Assembly (NCBI RefSeq): GCF_905171765.1
Contig: NC_053392.1
Location: 34,914,956-34,978,955 of the forward strand
Reading direction: 5' to 3'
DNA: 64,000 bases
DNA from: Bufo bufo
Taxonomy: Eukaryota > Chordata > Amphibia > Anura > Bufonidae
Of this stretch, positions 11,095 to 22,309 are shown piece by piece. Each line of letters begins with the position of its first letter. Within the stretch, counting starts at the first letter, position 1. A program made the position numbers and the translations under genes. The notes below the pieces were generated by a model. The model saw only the letters and a list, made by a program, of their open reading frames with translations, searched no databases and was not told the origin of the DNA.

Positions 11095-11430
11095 TAGGGA
11101 TGAGTGAATTTCATATTTTGAAATTCGCGTTCGGTTTGTCATAAACTGAATTGCGTTATGGATTCCGTTACCACGGACCATAACGCAATTTCTTGACGGA
11201 ATGCATAACGAGTTCTCTCCTGCACAACGTAAACCGGACTGATCCGTTATGCAGCCCATAGACGTCTATTATGACAGAATGAATAACGGAATGTCTCTAA
11301 AGGCATTCCGTTACATTCCGCCATAGAATTGCGTTATGTTCCGTGGTAACTGAATCCATAACACAATTCATATTATACCACAACCCGAACCCGAACGTGA
11401 ATTTCAAAATATTAAATTCGCTCATCCCTA
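11095..11430. mobile_element. hAT-type MITE, 336 bp, with 8-bp target duplication
   Basis: Termini TAGGGATGAG and CTCATCCCTA are inverted copies of each other. The similarity continues inward as a long imperfect palindrome (GAATTTCA...TTTGAAAT at the left, ATTTCAAAATATTAAATTCG at the right). The flanks are identical 8-bp copies of ACTATAAT at 11087-11094 and 11431-11438, the duplication length made by hAT transposases. There is no coding capacity. It must have been moved in trans. Confidence 0.88.
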
Positions 11431-11454
11431 ACTATAATACTGCCTCCTATGTAT
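11431..11454 (+). repeat. Last partial satellite unit
   Basis: ACTATAATACTGCCTCCTATGTA continues the satellite register for less than one unit after the MITE, then ordinary sequence begins. This is the right edge of the left-hand satellite domain. Confidence 0.85.
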
Positions 11455-12289
11455 TGTTTTTGAAAAATGGGCAGGGTTTATGCAACTTTTTTCTCTGGTT
11501 TGCATTGTGGGGATCCTGTTTTGGGCTGGATGGGTGATCAGCTTAAATCTTCCATTAACCCCCGGATGAGAATTTCCTGGGATCTCGGCCATTGCTTCTG
11601 TGCTTATCTCCATGCCTATCATTTAGTGTAGGAAGGGGTTAAATGACTATATCATAATAGCTCCCTGTGATACATTGTATGCGAGTAGTTACCATATAGC
11701 GGGAGATTTATGTGTTCCCGGAGGGTCTGTGGCGTAAATTAGTGAGTTTGTAAGTGGGGTCAGAGGTGGAGGACACTTGACTTTGTTCCGTCTGCTTCGT
11801 CTCTCCGTGTAATGTTTGGCGCTCCCGTATACAGAATAAGACCGCCAAGTAATGCACTTGAGCTTCGTAAACACAGACATCCCCTTACACTAATAAACGG
11901 TGGAAAATTCACTTGGCTGTGTACACACTCATTATCATCCCATCTTCACATAAAGCAGCCCCCCCGCTCCCCCACCGGCGGCTCCACGCAGACCCCTCCG
12001 CGGCCCGCGCAGGGATGTTTGGAACAGTTTATAGAGATGGTCTAAACACACGGCGAGCGGTAGATTACTGGATGGTCCGAACGCCTTGGAAGACGCCATG
12101 AGACGACTTGCAGCAGGAATGTCGCCTCCAGGCACCGGCCGTTCCCCGAGCAGAAGATTGTAAACCCCTGCGAGAAAAAAAGTGGTCTGAAGTTTTACGC
12201 TGCGCAGTGTCAAGTGCGTGGAGTCAAACAGGTGTGATCAGTGGCTCGACAGACCCAGAGCAATGGTGTAGGTGCTCACTCCAAAGAAT
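11455..12289. other. Non-repetitive-looking sequence, no gene supported
   Basis: Mixed-composition sequence with a short GC-rich patch near 11950-12010. The longest open stretches are under 100 codons, overlap on opposite strands and show no recognisable domain or splice structure. Confidence 0.4.
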
Positions 12290-13791
12290 CAATATCGATG
12301 ATATGTTGGAGTGCGCTCAATTATCTGCAAATGTATCAAAGCATATAAACATTTATTCACGCCAAAAATACATACACCTAAAATACCATAAAATCTGATA
12401 AATGAGCATCAAAATGTATTAAACAGAGAGAGAGTTAGTGCAAGTAGAAGAATTCGGTGTGGCATACCCCATTCAGTGTGGCATACCCCATTCGGTGTGG
12501 CATACCCTATTCGGTGTGGCATACCCCATTCAGTGTGGCATACCCCATTCAGTGTGGCATACCCCATTCGGTGTGGCATACCCCATTCAGTGTGGCATAC
12601 CCCATTCGGTGTGGCATACCCTATTCGGTGTGGCATACCCCATTCGGTGTGGCATACCCCATTCGGTGTGGCATACCCCATTCAGTGTGGCATACCCCAT
12701 TCGGTGTGGCATACCCCATTCGGTGTGGCATACCCTATTTGGTGTGGCATACCCCATTCGGTGTGGCATACCCCATTCGGTGTGGCATACCCCATTCGGC
12801 GTGGCATACCCCATTCGGCGTGGCATACCCCATTAGGCGTGGCATACCCCATTCGGTGTGGCATACCCCATTCGGTGTGGCATACCCACTGAGATTTCGA
12901 TTGCCATCCAATTGAACTGTCTCCAACAAACAAAGACTGACTTTACCTAACAGGAGTAAATTACTGTGCCTGCGCTAACCTTGCGCTGAGAATCCAAGCC
13001 AACCCGCACACTGACCCGGCAGCCTAACCAAGCTACAGCCTCCCGATCACGAACTAGCCGGCAGTTACAGCGGTGAGCCGGATCCCGCCACATCCCGGAC
13101 ATCGAGAGCGGTGACGTAGAGATCGCAACTTCTTTGATAATAAGGAGCAAGCATTTATAAATGCACGTTACTGACAATCTTCTACTTGCACTAACTCTCT
13201 CGGGATACGCACCATAAAATACAAGATTGGAGAAACAATATCTCTATCGCAGCTGTACAGAGACACTCCTGCAAATAGGAGATCGGGGAATCCATATCTC
13301 TACAACCGCTCTATAGAGACACTCCTCCAAAAGCAACATCTTTATAGCAGTCACACAGTGACGTTCCACTTGATACTTCGATATAACACCAAATGTATCG
13401 CTACACCAGTATATTGTGTTGAGATAGATGCAAGATTTTAGAAGCTATCTGATTTTGGAATAGCTTCTTCTATTTTTTACTAAATATAGTAAAGCAATTG
13501 GTTTTTATTACTTATCATTATTTTTAGTGATTGTACTAATAGGGCTGTTTTTTTTTTTTATCCCTATGGAATCATCAAGTGGGAGACAGACATATTGATT
13601 CCTATTATCATAGGGTTTTAGCCTCCATCATCTGTTTAATTAATTTTTATGCTCATTTATCAGATTTTATGGTATTTTAGGTGTATGTATTGTTGGCGTG
13701 AATAAATGTTTATATGCTTTGATACATTTGCATTCGGGTATTTCATGCAGCATCAGATAATTGAGTGCCTTCCAACATATCATCGATATTG
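12290..13791. mobile_element. Foldback element with long inverted arms enclosing a minisatellite
   Basis: The left arm at about 12290-12450 starts CAATATCGATGATATGTTGG. Its inverted copy lies in two pieces: 13178-13200 (matching the inner left arm) and 13631-13791 (matching the outer left arm, ending ATCATCGATATTG). About 430 bp separates the two right-arm pieces, and a 24-bp segment near 13732-13757 has no counterpart on the left. Between the arms lie a 19-bp minisatellite and about 290 bp of other sequence. There is no coding capacity and no confident target duplication. The superfamily cannot be assigned. Confidence 0.65.
12452..12889 (+). repeat. 19-bp minisatellite, about 23 copies
   Basis: Uninterrupted copies of ATTCGGTGTGGCATACCCC with a few variants (CAGTGTGG, CTATTCGG, CGGCGTGG). 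Since 19 is not a multiple of three and the unit holds no stop in any frame, reading frames on both strands stay open across it. They are artefacts. Confidence 0.97.
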
Positions 13792-13844
13792 AAAGCTCAG
13801 GATACATGTGTGCGGTAGGAGAGGGATGTCAGTTCTGCCCTTTT

Positions 13845-15285
13845 CGAATTGGGTACAGGTAAGTACTGCAGTTTCTGAGATGGATACAGGTATGTACTGC
13901 AGGTTTGTGGATGGGTACAGGTAAGTACTGCAGTTTTCAGGGTGAGTACAGGCAAGTCCTGCAGTTTTTGTGATGGGTACAGGTAGGTTCTGCAGTTTTC
14001 AGGATTAGTACAGGTAAGTCCTGCAGTTTTCAGGATGAGTACAGGTAAGTCCTGCAGTTTTCAGGATGAGTACAGGTAAGTTCTGCCGTTTTCAGAATGA
14101 ATACAGGTAAGTTCTGCAGTTTTCAGAATGAATACAGGTAAGTTCTGCCGTTTTCAGAATGAATACAGGTAAGTCCTGCAGTTTTCAGGATGAGTACAGG
14201 TAAGTCCTGCAGTTTTCAGGATGAGTACAGGTAAGTCCTGCAGTTTTCAGGGTGAGTACAGGTAAGTCCTGCAGTTTTCAGGGTGAGTACAGGTAAGTCC
14301 TGCAGTTTTCAGGATGAGTACAGGTAAGTCCTGCAGTTTTCAGGATGAGTACAGGTAAGTCCTGCAGTTTTTTGGTATGGGTACAGGTAAGTCCTGCAGT
14401 TTTCAGGATGAGTACAGGTAAGTCCTGCAGTTTTCAGGATGAGTACAGGTAAGTTCTGCCGTTTTCAGAATGAATACAGGTAAGTCCTGCAGTTTTCAGG
14501 ATGAGTACAGGTAAGTCCTGCAGTTTTCAGGATGAGTACAGGTAAGTCCTGCAGTTTTCAGGGTGAGTACAGGTAAGTCCTGCAGTTTTCAGGATGAGTA
14601 CAGGTAAGTCCTGCAGTTTTCAGGATGAGTACAGGTAAGTCCTGCAGTTTTCAGGATGAGTATAGGTAAATCCTGCAGTTTTCAGGATGAGTACAGGTAA
14701 GTCCTGCAGTTTTCAGGATGAGTACAGGTAAGTACTGCAGTTTTCAGGATGAGTACAGGTAAGTCCTGCAGTTTTCGGGATGAGTACAGGCAAGTCCTGC
14801 AGTTTTCAGGATGGGTACAGGTAAGTCCTGCAGTTTTCAGGATGGGTACAGGTAAGTCCTGCAGTTTTCAGGATGAGTACAGGTAAGTCCTGCGGTCTTC
14901 AGGATGAGTACAGGTAAGTCCTGCAGTGTTCAGGATGAGTACAGGTAAGTCCTGCAGTTTTCAGGATGAGTACAGGTAAGTCCTGCAGTGTTCAGGATGA
15001 GTACAGGTAAGTCCTGCAGTTTTCAGGATGGGTACAGGTAAGTCCTGCAGTTTTCAGGATGAGTACAGGCAAGTCCTGCAGTTTTCAGGATGAGTACAGG
15101 TAAGTCCTGCAGTTTTCAGGATGAGTACAGGTAAGTCCTGCGGTCTTCAGGATGAGTACAGGTAAGTCCTGCAGTGTTCAGGATGAGTACAGGTAAGTCC
15201 TGCAGTGTTCAGGATGAGTACAGGTAAGTCCTGCAGTTTTTTTGGTATGGGTACAGGTAAGTCCTGCACTTTTCAGGATGGGCAC
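13845..15285 (+). repeat. 31-bp minisatellite with a consensus 5' splice-site sequence in most units
   Basis: About 46 copies of a 31-bp unit built as GAGTACAGGTAAGTCCTGCA followed by GTTTTCAGGAT. Nearly every copy keeps CAGGTAAGT, the optimal vertebrate 5' splice-site sequence, and TTTTCAGG, an acceptor-like sequence. Variants with GTACTGCAG, TTCTGCCG and GGTATGGGTACAGG occur at the left edge and inside the array. Near 15240 a longer T-run variant marks the decaying right edge. No reading frame is supported. Confidence 0.96.
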
Positions 15286-16699
15286 ATGCTGTGTGGTGAT
15301 TTAGACCGCCCCTGGGCGGTGTGCCCTGCTCATAGTCCCGCGCAGTGTGTTCTGCAGCACTTTTCCTCCCTGCTATGATAATTGCCTTCTATTCACATTA
15401 GAACGTGTTTCCGTCCTGGCGTTCTGCATTCCTCCCATTGGACTCCATGGTAACGGCGATGCCTCCTGCGCTCAGGAGCGCTGCACACACCATCCATAAT
15501 GGATAGAAGATATAAGCGGAGCTCCTCACAGATCTCCCGTTTTCCACTACCATTCCCTTCATTGTCTCTATTCACAGCAATCTTCTGTGAGCTCTGGACC
15601 CCGGACCGATATGTTTTACCTGCGCTGATACATTGTAACAATTTGTGCAGCGGTGTGTTTTTGAGCACGCGCAGAATTGTCTGCACTGGATACAAATGTT
15701 ACAGATGACGTAGTTCTGGATCTAATTAGGAATGTTTCCATTCACTGTCAGCAATCAGAGATCTTGAAATAGTTAGAAACTGATGCACAAAATGTATTAG
15801 AAAATGGCAGAACTTGTTTTTTTCACTATGTAGCAGTGATGTTTTTCTTTCTTTTTTTTTAAAACTTTTTGCTGTTATTTTATGTTTTTATGTGTTTTTG
15901 AAACCTTTGACCGGTGATAGATTTAAATTCACCCCAAACACATCTAACATAGTTCTATAACTTGTCCTCCTACATCAGCTGGAACCTCGTTACAACGTGC
16001 CATTACTGTAACATTATTTGGATTCATATAAATTCATCACAGTTTTTAAGATCTCTGCTTGCAGTCAGTAAATGGCAACCTCTATTGTTAACTTCCAGAA
16101 GTTGAAAGGCTATGTTGGTCATGGGATAGTCATGGAGGTGCACGGTGGGATACAGAACACAGGGCACGACCCCGTGACCGCACAGCGCGGTCATGTCGCG
16201 GTTGCACTGCATGGCGGTACAAGCCGCAGCAGACTCTAAACTAATCAGGACCGCGCTGTTTACTATATGGTGCCCATAATACCCACACAGAGACCGCTGT
16301 GGCCTGTACGGCCATGCAGTGCTCGACCGCACAGGGGCCCCATGTCACGCCCCCACTGTAACGATACTATGGTAGATGGTCCATATTATGACCAGGACAG
16401 ACTTGCAACCACTGGAAGTAAACAGTGAGGATTCCCATTCACTGACAGCAAGCAGATCTTGAAACTGTAAGGGGATGTAATACCAAATAATAGAATGTTT
16501 TTAAAATAACTTCATTACACCATGCATAAAGGGAACGTGTCCTCAGAAAATAATATTTCTGATTTTTGTTACAAATTGTAAAGTTTAAAAACATATTGTG
16601 GGCGATTTACTATTGAAAATGAGCCAAAAAGTTGATGTACAGATTGTTTTGGATGCTTTTAACGCCTCAACAGACAAAGGGAGTGACTTAGCGGGAAAG
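15286..16699. other. No gene seen; weak dispersed-repeat signal
   Basis: No domain or convincing frame on either strand. A related sequence occurs twice in direct orientation, near 15730-15775 (CCATTCACTGTCAGCAATCA) and near 16425-16465 (CCATTCACTGACAGCAAGCA), each followed by AGATCTTGAAA. This suggests fragments of one dispersed element or an old duplication. Confidence 0.4.
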
Positions 16700-16702
16700 G
16701 GA

Positions 16703-17208
16703 TGTGGCTTAAAGGCTATGTACACCTTCAGAGACAATTTTTTTTTATGATTGCATTTTACTCATTTTTGACTAAAATTTTTTTTTTCTATTGGTTCTTA
16801 TTAAAAAATATTGAGCCTTTCTGCCATAAAGGGTTAACTGTCTTTGTAACTGTGTTACTGGTACTTTCACTTTGTGCAGGTCATCTAATAAACCTTATCT
16901 TTAAACTACTAAGAGATCCTAAAAACTTATTTAAGCCACATTCTTATCAGTAAGATAAGAACTGCGCTATAATGAGTGTCTATAAGGTCAGACATCAGAC
17001 ATAAGGAGCCCGTCAGCTCCTGGTCTAACGGAAAAGACAGAAAATCCAAAGATTGCTACTAGAGCATCTCAGCTCTGTACAGAAAAAAGGGCTCCATATT
17101 TTTTTTATTATAAAGAGTAATTTGAAAAATGATTTATAGCTCAAAATGAGTACAATGCAATAATAATAATAAAAAAATGGCCCCCAAAGGTGTCCATAGC
17201 CTTTCAGG
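16703..17208. mobile_element. Foldback or MITE-like element with about 120-bp inverted ends
   Basis: The left end AAAGGCTATGTACACCTTCAG and following T-rich tract (TGATTGCATTTTACTCATTTTTGA) are matched in inverse orientation at about 17085-17208, which ends AGGTGTCCATAGCCTTT. The centre is AT-rich with no coding capacity. A clear target duplication is not visible, so the exact ends and superfamily remain open. Confidence 0.6.
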
Positions 17209-17671
17209 ATAAAGGGGTCAGGTCTTTGGCAAAAAACCTGCAAGAAATCTGCATCAAAACCTCACAAAAAATGCACTATTTATAGCTTTTTTTGTGCATT
17301 GTTTATGCATTGTTTTTGTACAGATTTGATGCAGTTTTGCCGGAGATCTCACCCTAGCTTTGAAAAGGGTGAAATCCGCACTACAAAAAAAAAATATTCC
17401 AAAAAACTCCATAACAATGGACATGCTGCAGATTTTAAAATCTGCCATTTTCCACACCTGAGGAGAAAAGCTAAGTGTGCATGATATTTCTCTAATTTCA
17501 TAGACTTTTTGCTGGTTCTGTATTACGCTGAGGTTTTTCTAGACACTGTACATAATCTGCATCATATGCAGGTAGCCTTAAAAGGCAAAAAATAAAAAAT
17601 AAATACAACTCTTCACACCTTTTTTACAGGAAGTTAAGCCATCAAATAGGAGGAGTACCATTACACTAGAC

Positions 17672-17822
17672 CAGGGATAGTCAACCTCCGGCACTCCAGC
17701 TGTTGTGAAACTACAACTCCCAGCATGCATACTTCCTCTCCTCTTCTCAGAACTCTCATAGAAATGAATTGAGCATGCTGGAAATTGTAGTTTCACAACA
17801 GCTGGAGTACCGAAGGTTGCTA
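17672..17822. mobile_element. Short hAT-like MITE
   Basis: Begins CAGGGATAGTCAACCTCCGG and contains CTCCAGCTGTTGTGAAACTA and CAACTCCCAGCATGC. The right end carries the same sequence inverted (ATGCTGGAAATTGTAGTTTC, then ACAACAGCTGGAGTACC). CAGGGAT-type tips and CTACAACTCCCAGCATGC-type interiors are typical of abundant vertebrate hAT MITEs. I could not define an 8-bp target duplication with certainty. Confidence 0.6.
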
Positions 17823-18629
17823 GACAGTCTAAAGATGCTCCAGATGTGTCATCCACTGTGATAAATCTGGCCCAGTTGAAGACTGTCTCAGTATCAGTAA
17901 ATCAACCCCATTGTGTTTTTTAGTTTCCATATTAAAAAAATAAAAAATCATGAAAAATGGCAGTTCTCAGGCTGTCCACTAGAGCACCCTCAATAGCCTG
18001 ACTCCTCCTGGTTTCTTTAGCTTTCCCATATAGACTGGAACAAGTGAACAGAGTCATCTCATTATCATTAGAGGGGGGTGAGATAATGGCAGCTCTGTTG
18101 TACTGTTAGAGGGCTAGAAAAGACAGGACAGGAAAGCTATGCACAGAGATGAGGCTCTGTATGCAGCTCCCCCGCTGCTCCCAGGTCTTTCCTCCTGGAG
18201 ACTACATTCATCTATGACAATTCTCTGTCCGTTGACTCCCATTCATTGCAGTTGTCATAAAGGGCACGCGCCCTACCCCACTGTTTATACAGAAATTACA
18301 GGAAGGAAGTGTGTGTCATCAGTGTGTCCACCCCCCAGGGAAGGGTTCTAATATATGACTAAGGCTATATGCACACGACCGTATGTGTTTTGCGGTCTGC
18401 AAATTGCAAATCTGTAGGCCATCTGTTTTTTTTTGCGGATCTATTGTAACAATGCCTAAACGGACAAGAATAGGACATGTTCTATGCATGCAGAACTTAT
18501 AGTCCGGCTGCCTCTCGCCGTGAGACCGCCGGAATTCCCCCCCCACCCCCATTATAGTCAATGGGGACGGAGCGGCAGTCCGGGGGCACAAGTGAACTAG
18601 CGGAAATATCTTGGCAAAAGACAACTTTT

Positions 18630-19632
18630 CCCATTTTTTTATACAAAGTTGGCATTTGACCAAGATATTTATCTCACCCAGCATGGGTATATGTAAAATG
18701 ACACCCCAAAACACATTCCTCAACTTCTCCTGAATACAGAGATACCAGATGTGTGACACTTTTTTGCAGCCTAGGTGGGCAAAGGGGCCCATATTCCAAA
18801 GAGCACCTTTCGGATTTCACAGGTCATTTTTTACAGAATTTGATTTCAAACTCCTTACCACACATTTGGGCCCCTAGAATGCCAGGGCAGTATAACTACC
18901 CCACAAGTGACCCCATTTTGGAAAGAAGAGACCCCAAGGTATTCGCTGATGGGCATAGTGAGTTCATAGAAGTTTTTATTTTTTGTCACAAGTTAGTGGA
19001 ATATGAGACTTTGTAAGAAAAAATAAATAAAAAAAAAAATCATCATTTTCCGCTAACTTGTGACAAAAAATAAAAAGTTCTATGAACTCACTATGCCCAT
19101 CAGCGAATACCTTAGGGTGTCTACTTTCCGAAATGGGGTCATTTGTGGGGTGTTTGTACTGTCTGGGCATTGTAGAACCTCAGGAAACATGACAGGTGCT
19201 CAGAAAGTCAGAGCTGCTTCAAAAAGCGGAAATTCACATTTTTGTACCATAGTTTGTAAACGCTATAACTTTTACCCAAAGCATTTTTTTTTTTTTACCC
19301 AAACATTTTTTTTTTATCAAAGACATGTAGAACAATAAATTTAGAGCAAAATTTATATATGGATGTCGTTTTTTTTTTGCAAAATTTTACAACTGAAAGT
19401 GAAAAATGTCATTTTTTTGCAAAAAAAACGTTAAATTTCAATTAATAACAAAAAAAGTAAAAATTTCAGCAGCAATGAAATACCACCAAATGAAAGCTCT
19501 ATTAGTGAGAAGAAAAGGAGGTAAAATTCATTTGGGTGGTAAGTTGCATGACCGAGCAATAAACGGTGAAAGTAGTGTAGGTCAGAAGTGCAAAAAGTGG
19601 CCTGGTCTTTCAGGGTGTTTAAGCACTGAGGT
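18630..19632. mobile_element. Large foldback repeat centred near 19025
   Basis: About 18790-19012 and 19040-19265 are inverted, diverged copies. Both include the segment reading GAACTCACTATGCCCATCAG on one strand and a CACAAGTTAG/CTAACTTGTG core close to the AT-rich centre. The outer parts (18630-18790 and 19265-19632) look like further repeat material, ending GTGTTTAAGCACTGAGGTGG. No coding capacity is visible. It resembles the long dispersed foldback repeats of frog genomes, but the superfamily is not determined. Confidence 0.6.
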
Positions 19633-19637
19633 GGTTA

Positions 19638-20301
19638 AGGGGTTGTCTGGGATTGGGGACATTGTTCTAAGTGTGGCACAAATATTACACATGCCTGTCC
19701 TAGCTTTGCCACACATGTCTGATGCCCCGTTTTCATATCGCAAATTCTCAGCCGGAAGTGCCTATTTTCTCATAGTCAGTGACGTACCGGGCCCTTGCTG
19801 CAGAGAGAAGCCTCTTCTTCCGCTTTGCAGGGAGCCCGGTGACGTCACCCACAGCCTCAGAAATGATTCATATCGCAGGGAGGGGCGGTGACTAGGCTGG
19901 AAGACATCGCACTAAGCCACGCCCCTTCAGCCCGATGACATCACCACCAGCCTCAGTAATTATGCAGATCGCAGGGAGGGGCAGTGACTGGGCTGGAAGA
20001 CAACACGCTAAGCCACGCCTCTCCGGTCCGGTGACGTCACCGCGCATGGCACTTTCTAATGAATGAAGGAGGAGGAATATTAACGAGGGGGCGGAGATGA
20101 TAGTCAGCTATAACCACGTGATGCCACGCTGCGCTGGTCAGGAAGTTAGGCAAAGATAAACATAGATGTAAACAATGCGTGGCGAACCGTCAGAGCCCTG
20201 TAGAAGTGGCAAAAATACCTATAAACATATAGGGGGAACTTTAATCAGCTGCTAATAGTGAGTACACTTAAAAAAAAAAAAATTGATCCTAGACAACCCC
20301 T
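19638..20301. mobile_element. TTAA-type non-autonomous DNA transposon (piggyBac- or Kolobok-like)
   Basis: Terminal inverted repeats GGGGTTGTCTGGGAT and ATCCTAGACAACCCC are flanked by TTAA at 19634-19637 and at 20302-20305. The interior holds two to three copies of a ~96-bp tandem unit with the palindrome GTGACGTCAC at 19839-19848 and 20031-20040 and a degenerate copy near 19934. There is no transposase. Both piggyBac and Kolobok elements duplicate TTAA, so the superfamily is left open. Confidence 0.65.
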
Positions 20302-20305
20302 TTAA

Positions 20306-20674
20306 CTCCGTCACTTCTACTTCTCAGTAAATTCAACATCTAAACCCCAAATACTTAAATGGTGATAAATCCTCTGTCTTGGCTGGGACTGCTCCGTTCG
20401 GGGATTATAGAAGTTTTCTAGGAAATTTCCATGACATTTTCAGAGTCCAGGTGCTGACAGGACTAATAATTCAGCAATTTCAATACATCTTCCTCTATGG
20501 CATAATATTCAGTCTGGAATGTGGGTCTACTAAGAATAGAGCGTCCCGTTACCGAGACCGGCACAGACGTTGTGTTGAGCGTATGAAGCAGCTGCTGGTG
20601 TTTAAGTGTAAATCTCATCAATAAGTCATGTCTAAAGGAATTGTGGAATATTGCATGGGCTCCTTGAAGTAATG
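20306..20674. other. No gene seen
   Basis: Ordinary-composition sequence between the TTAA element and the next minisatellite. One 81-codon open stretch shows no domain and is not supported. Confidence 0.4.
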
Positions 20675-21770
20675 CATCAGACCACTCCTACCACAGTCCT
20701 ATATGTGTCAGACCGCTCCTGTCACAGTCCTATATGTGTCAGACCACTACTGCCCCAGTCCTATATGTATCATACCACTCCTGTCACAGTCCTATATGTG
20801 TCAGACCACTACTGCCCCAGTCCTATGTGTCAGACCACTCCTTCCCCAGTCCTCTCTGTGTCAGACCACTCCATCCCCAGTCCTCTCTGTGTCAGACCAC
20901 TCCATCCCCAGTCCTCTATGTATCAGACCACTCCTTCCCCAGTCCTGTATGTGTCAGACCACTACTGCCCCAGTCCTATGTGTCAGACCACTCCTTCCCC
21001 AGTCCTCTCTGTGTCAGACCACTCCTACCACAGTCCTATATGTGTCAGACCACTACTGCCCCAGTCCTATGTGTCAGACCACTCCTTCCCCAGCCCTCTC
21101 TGTGTCAGACCACTCCTACCACAGTCCTATATGTGTCAGACCACTACTGCCCCAGTCCTATGTGTCAGACCACTCCTTCCCCAGTCCTCTCTGTGTCAGA
21201 CCACTCCATCCCCAGTCCTATATGTATCAGACAACTCCTTCCCCAGTCCTGTATGTGTCAGACCACTCCATCCCCAGTCCTCTATGTATCAGACCACTCC
21301 TTCCCCAGTCCTGTATGTGTCAGACCACTCCTTCCCCCGTCCTCTCTGTATCAGACCACTCCTTCCCCAGTCCTGTATGTGTCAGACCACTCCTTCCCCA
21401 GTCCTCTATGTATCAGACCACTCCTTCCCCAGTCCTATATGTGTCAGAACACTCCTGCCACAGTCCTAGCTGTCAGACCACTCCTTCCCCAGTAATATGT
21501 GTCAGACCACTCCTTCTTCAATCCTATATGTCATACCGCTCCTTTCCCAGTCCTACTGTGTGCCTGACCACTCCTTCCTAGTCCTAAATGTGTCAGACCA
21601 CTCCTTCACCAGTCTTACTGTGTGTCAAACCACTCCTTCCCCAGTCCTATTTCTGCCAGACCACTCCTACCCCAATCTTGTGTGTGTGTCAGACCACTAC
21701 TTCCCCAGTCCTATATGCGTCAGACCACTCTCTCCCCAGTCCTATATGTGTCAGACCACTTCTTCACCAG
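20675..21770 (+). repeat. 31-bp pyrimidine-rich minisatellite, part 1
   Basis: About 35 copies of a 31-bp unit built on CAGACCACTCCTTCCCCAGT followed by CCTATATGTGT. Alternating variants (CTACTGCCCCAG, CTCCATCCCCAG, CTCTCTGTGT) give a higher-order pattern. The frames across it, read as repeats such as QTTPSPVLYVSDHS, are by-products of a stop-free unit and not genes. Confidence 0.96.
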
Positions 21771-22309
21771 TAGAGATGGCCTTGCGGTTCGCAAGGCAGT
21801 CTTTTCATGGCGAACTTTGCTCGTTCGCGATTTGCCAAACATGCGAACATATGGCGATGTTCGCATGCACCATATTCTTTTGCATTGTGCCAAACTTTGA
21901 CCCATGACACATCCATCAGGTGGGACAGGACAGCCAATTGAGACGTTTCAGCACATGGACACACCCCCACCCTATAACAGAACCCGATCTGGCAGCCATT
22001 TTACATTCTGTGTTTTGCCAATGTAGGGAGAGGTTGCTTTGTGGAGCAGGGACAGACTGCTAGGGACACCAAACACTAGATAACAGGGCCACAAAAGTCC
22101 TTTTAAGGACTGGTATAGGTGTGATATACTGAGGGTTGTGATATACTTATAATATAGTTTCTAACATAGAAAGTATATTATAGTGCATTTGTATTGTTCA
22201 GCAGTTGTGTGTGGTTCTGCTGCGATACCGCAGCTATATAGAGGGACAAGCGTTATTGGAACAACTATTTGCAACGGTGTGATATACCTGTTGTCCCCAA
22301 AAAAACTCA

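Noticed and set aside
12409..12933. Six mutually overlapping frames on both strands over the 19-bp array
   Set aside because: The 19-bp unit is stop-free in every frame, so these are repeat artefacts.
15393..16332. Open stretches of about 100 codons on the minus strand
   Set aside because: No domain, no splice context and no repeat-independent support. Dispersed-repeat sequence is a better explanation.
20651..21907. Long overlapping plus-strand reading frames (up to about 290 codons) of Ser/Pro/Cys-rich repeats
   Set aside because: They occur in all three frames of the 31-bp minisatellite because its unit has no stop codon. They have no domain and no start context, and they are interrupted wherever the array ends.
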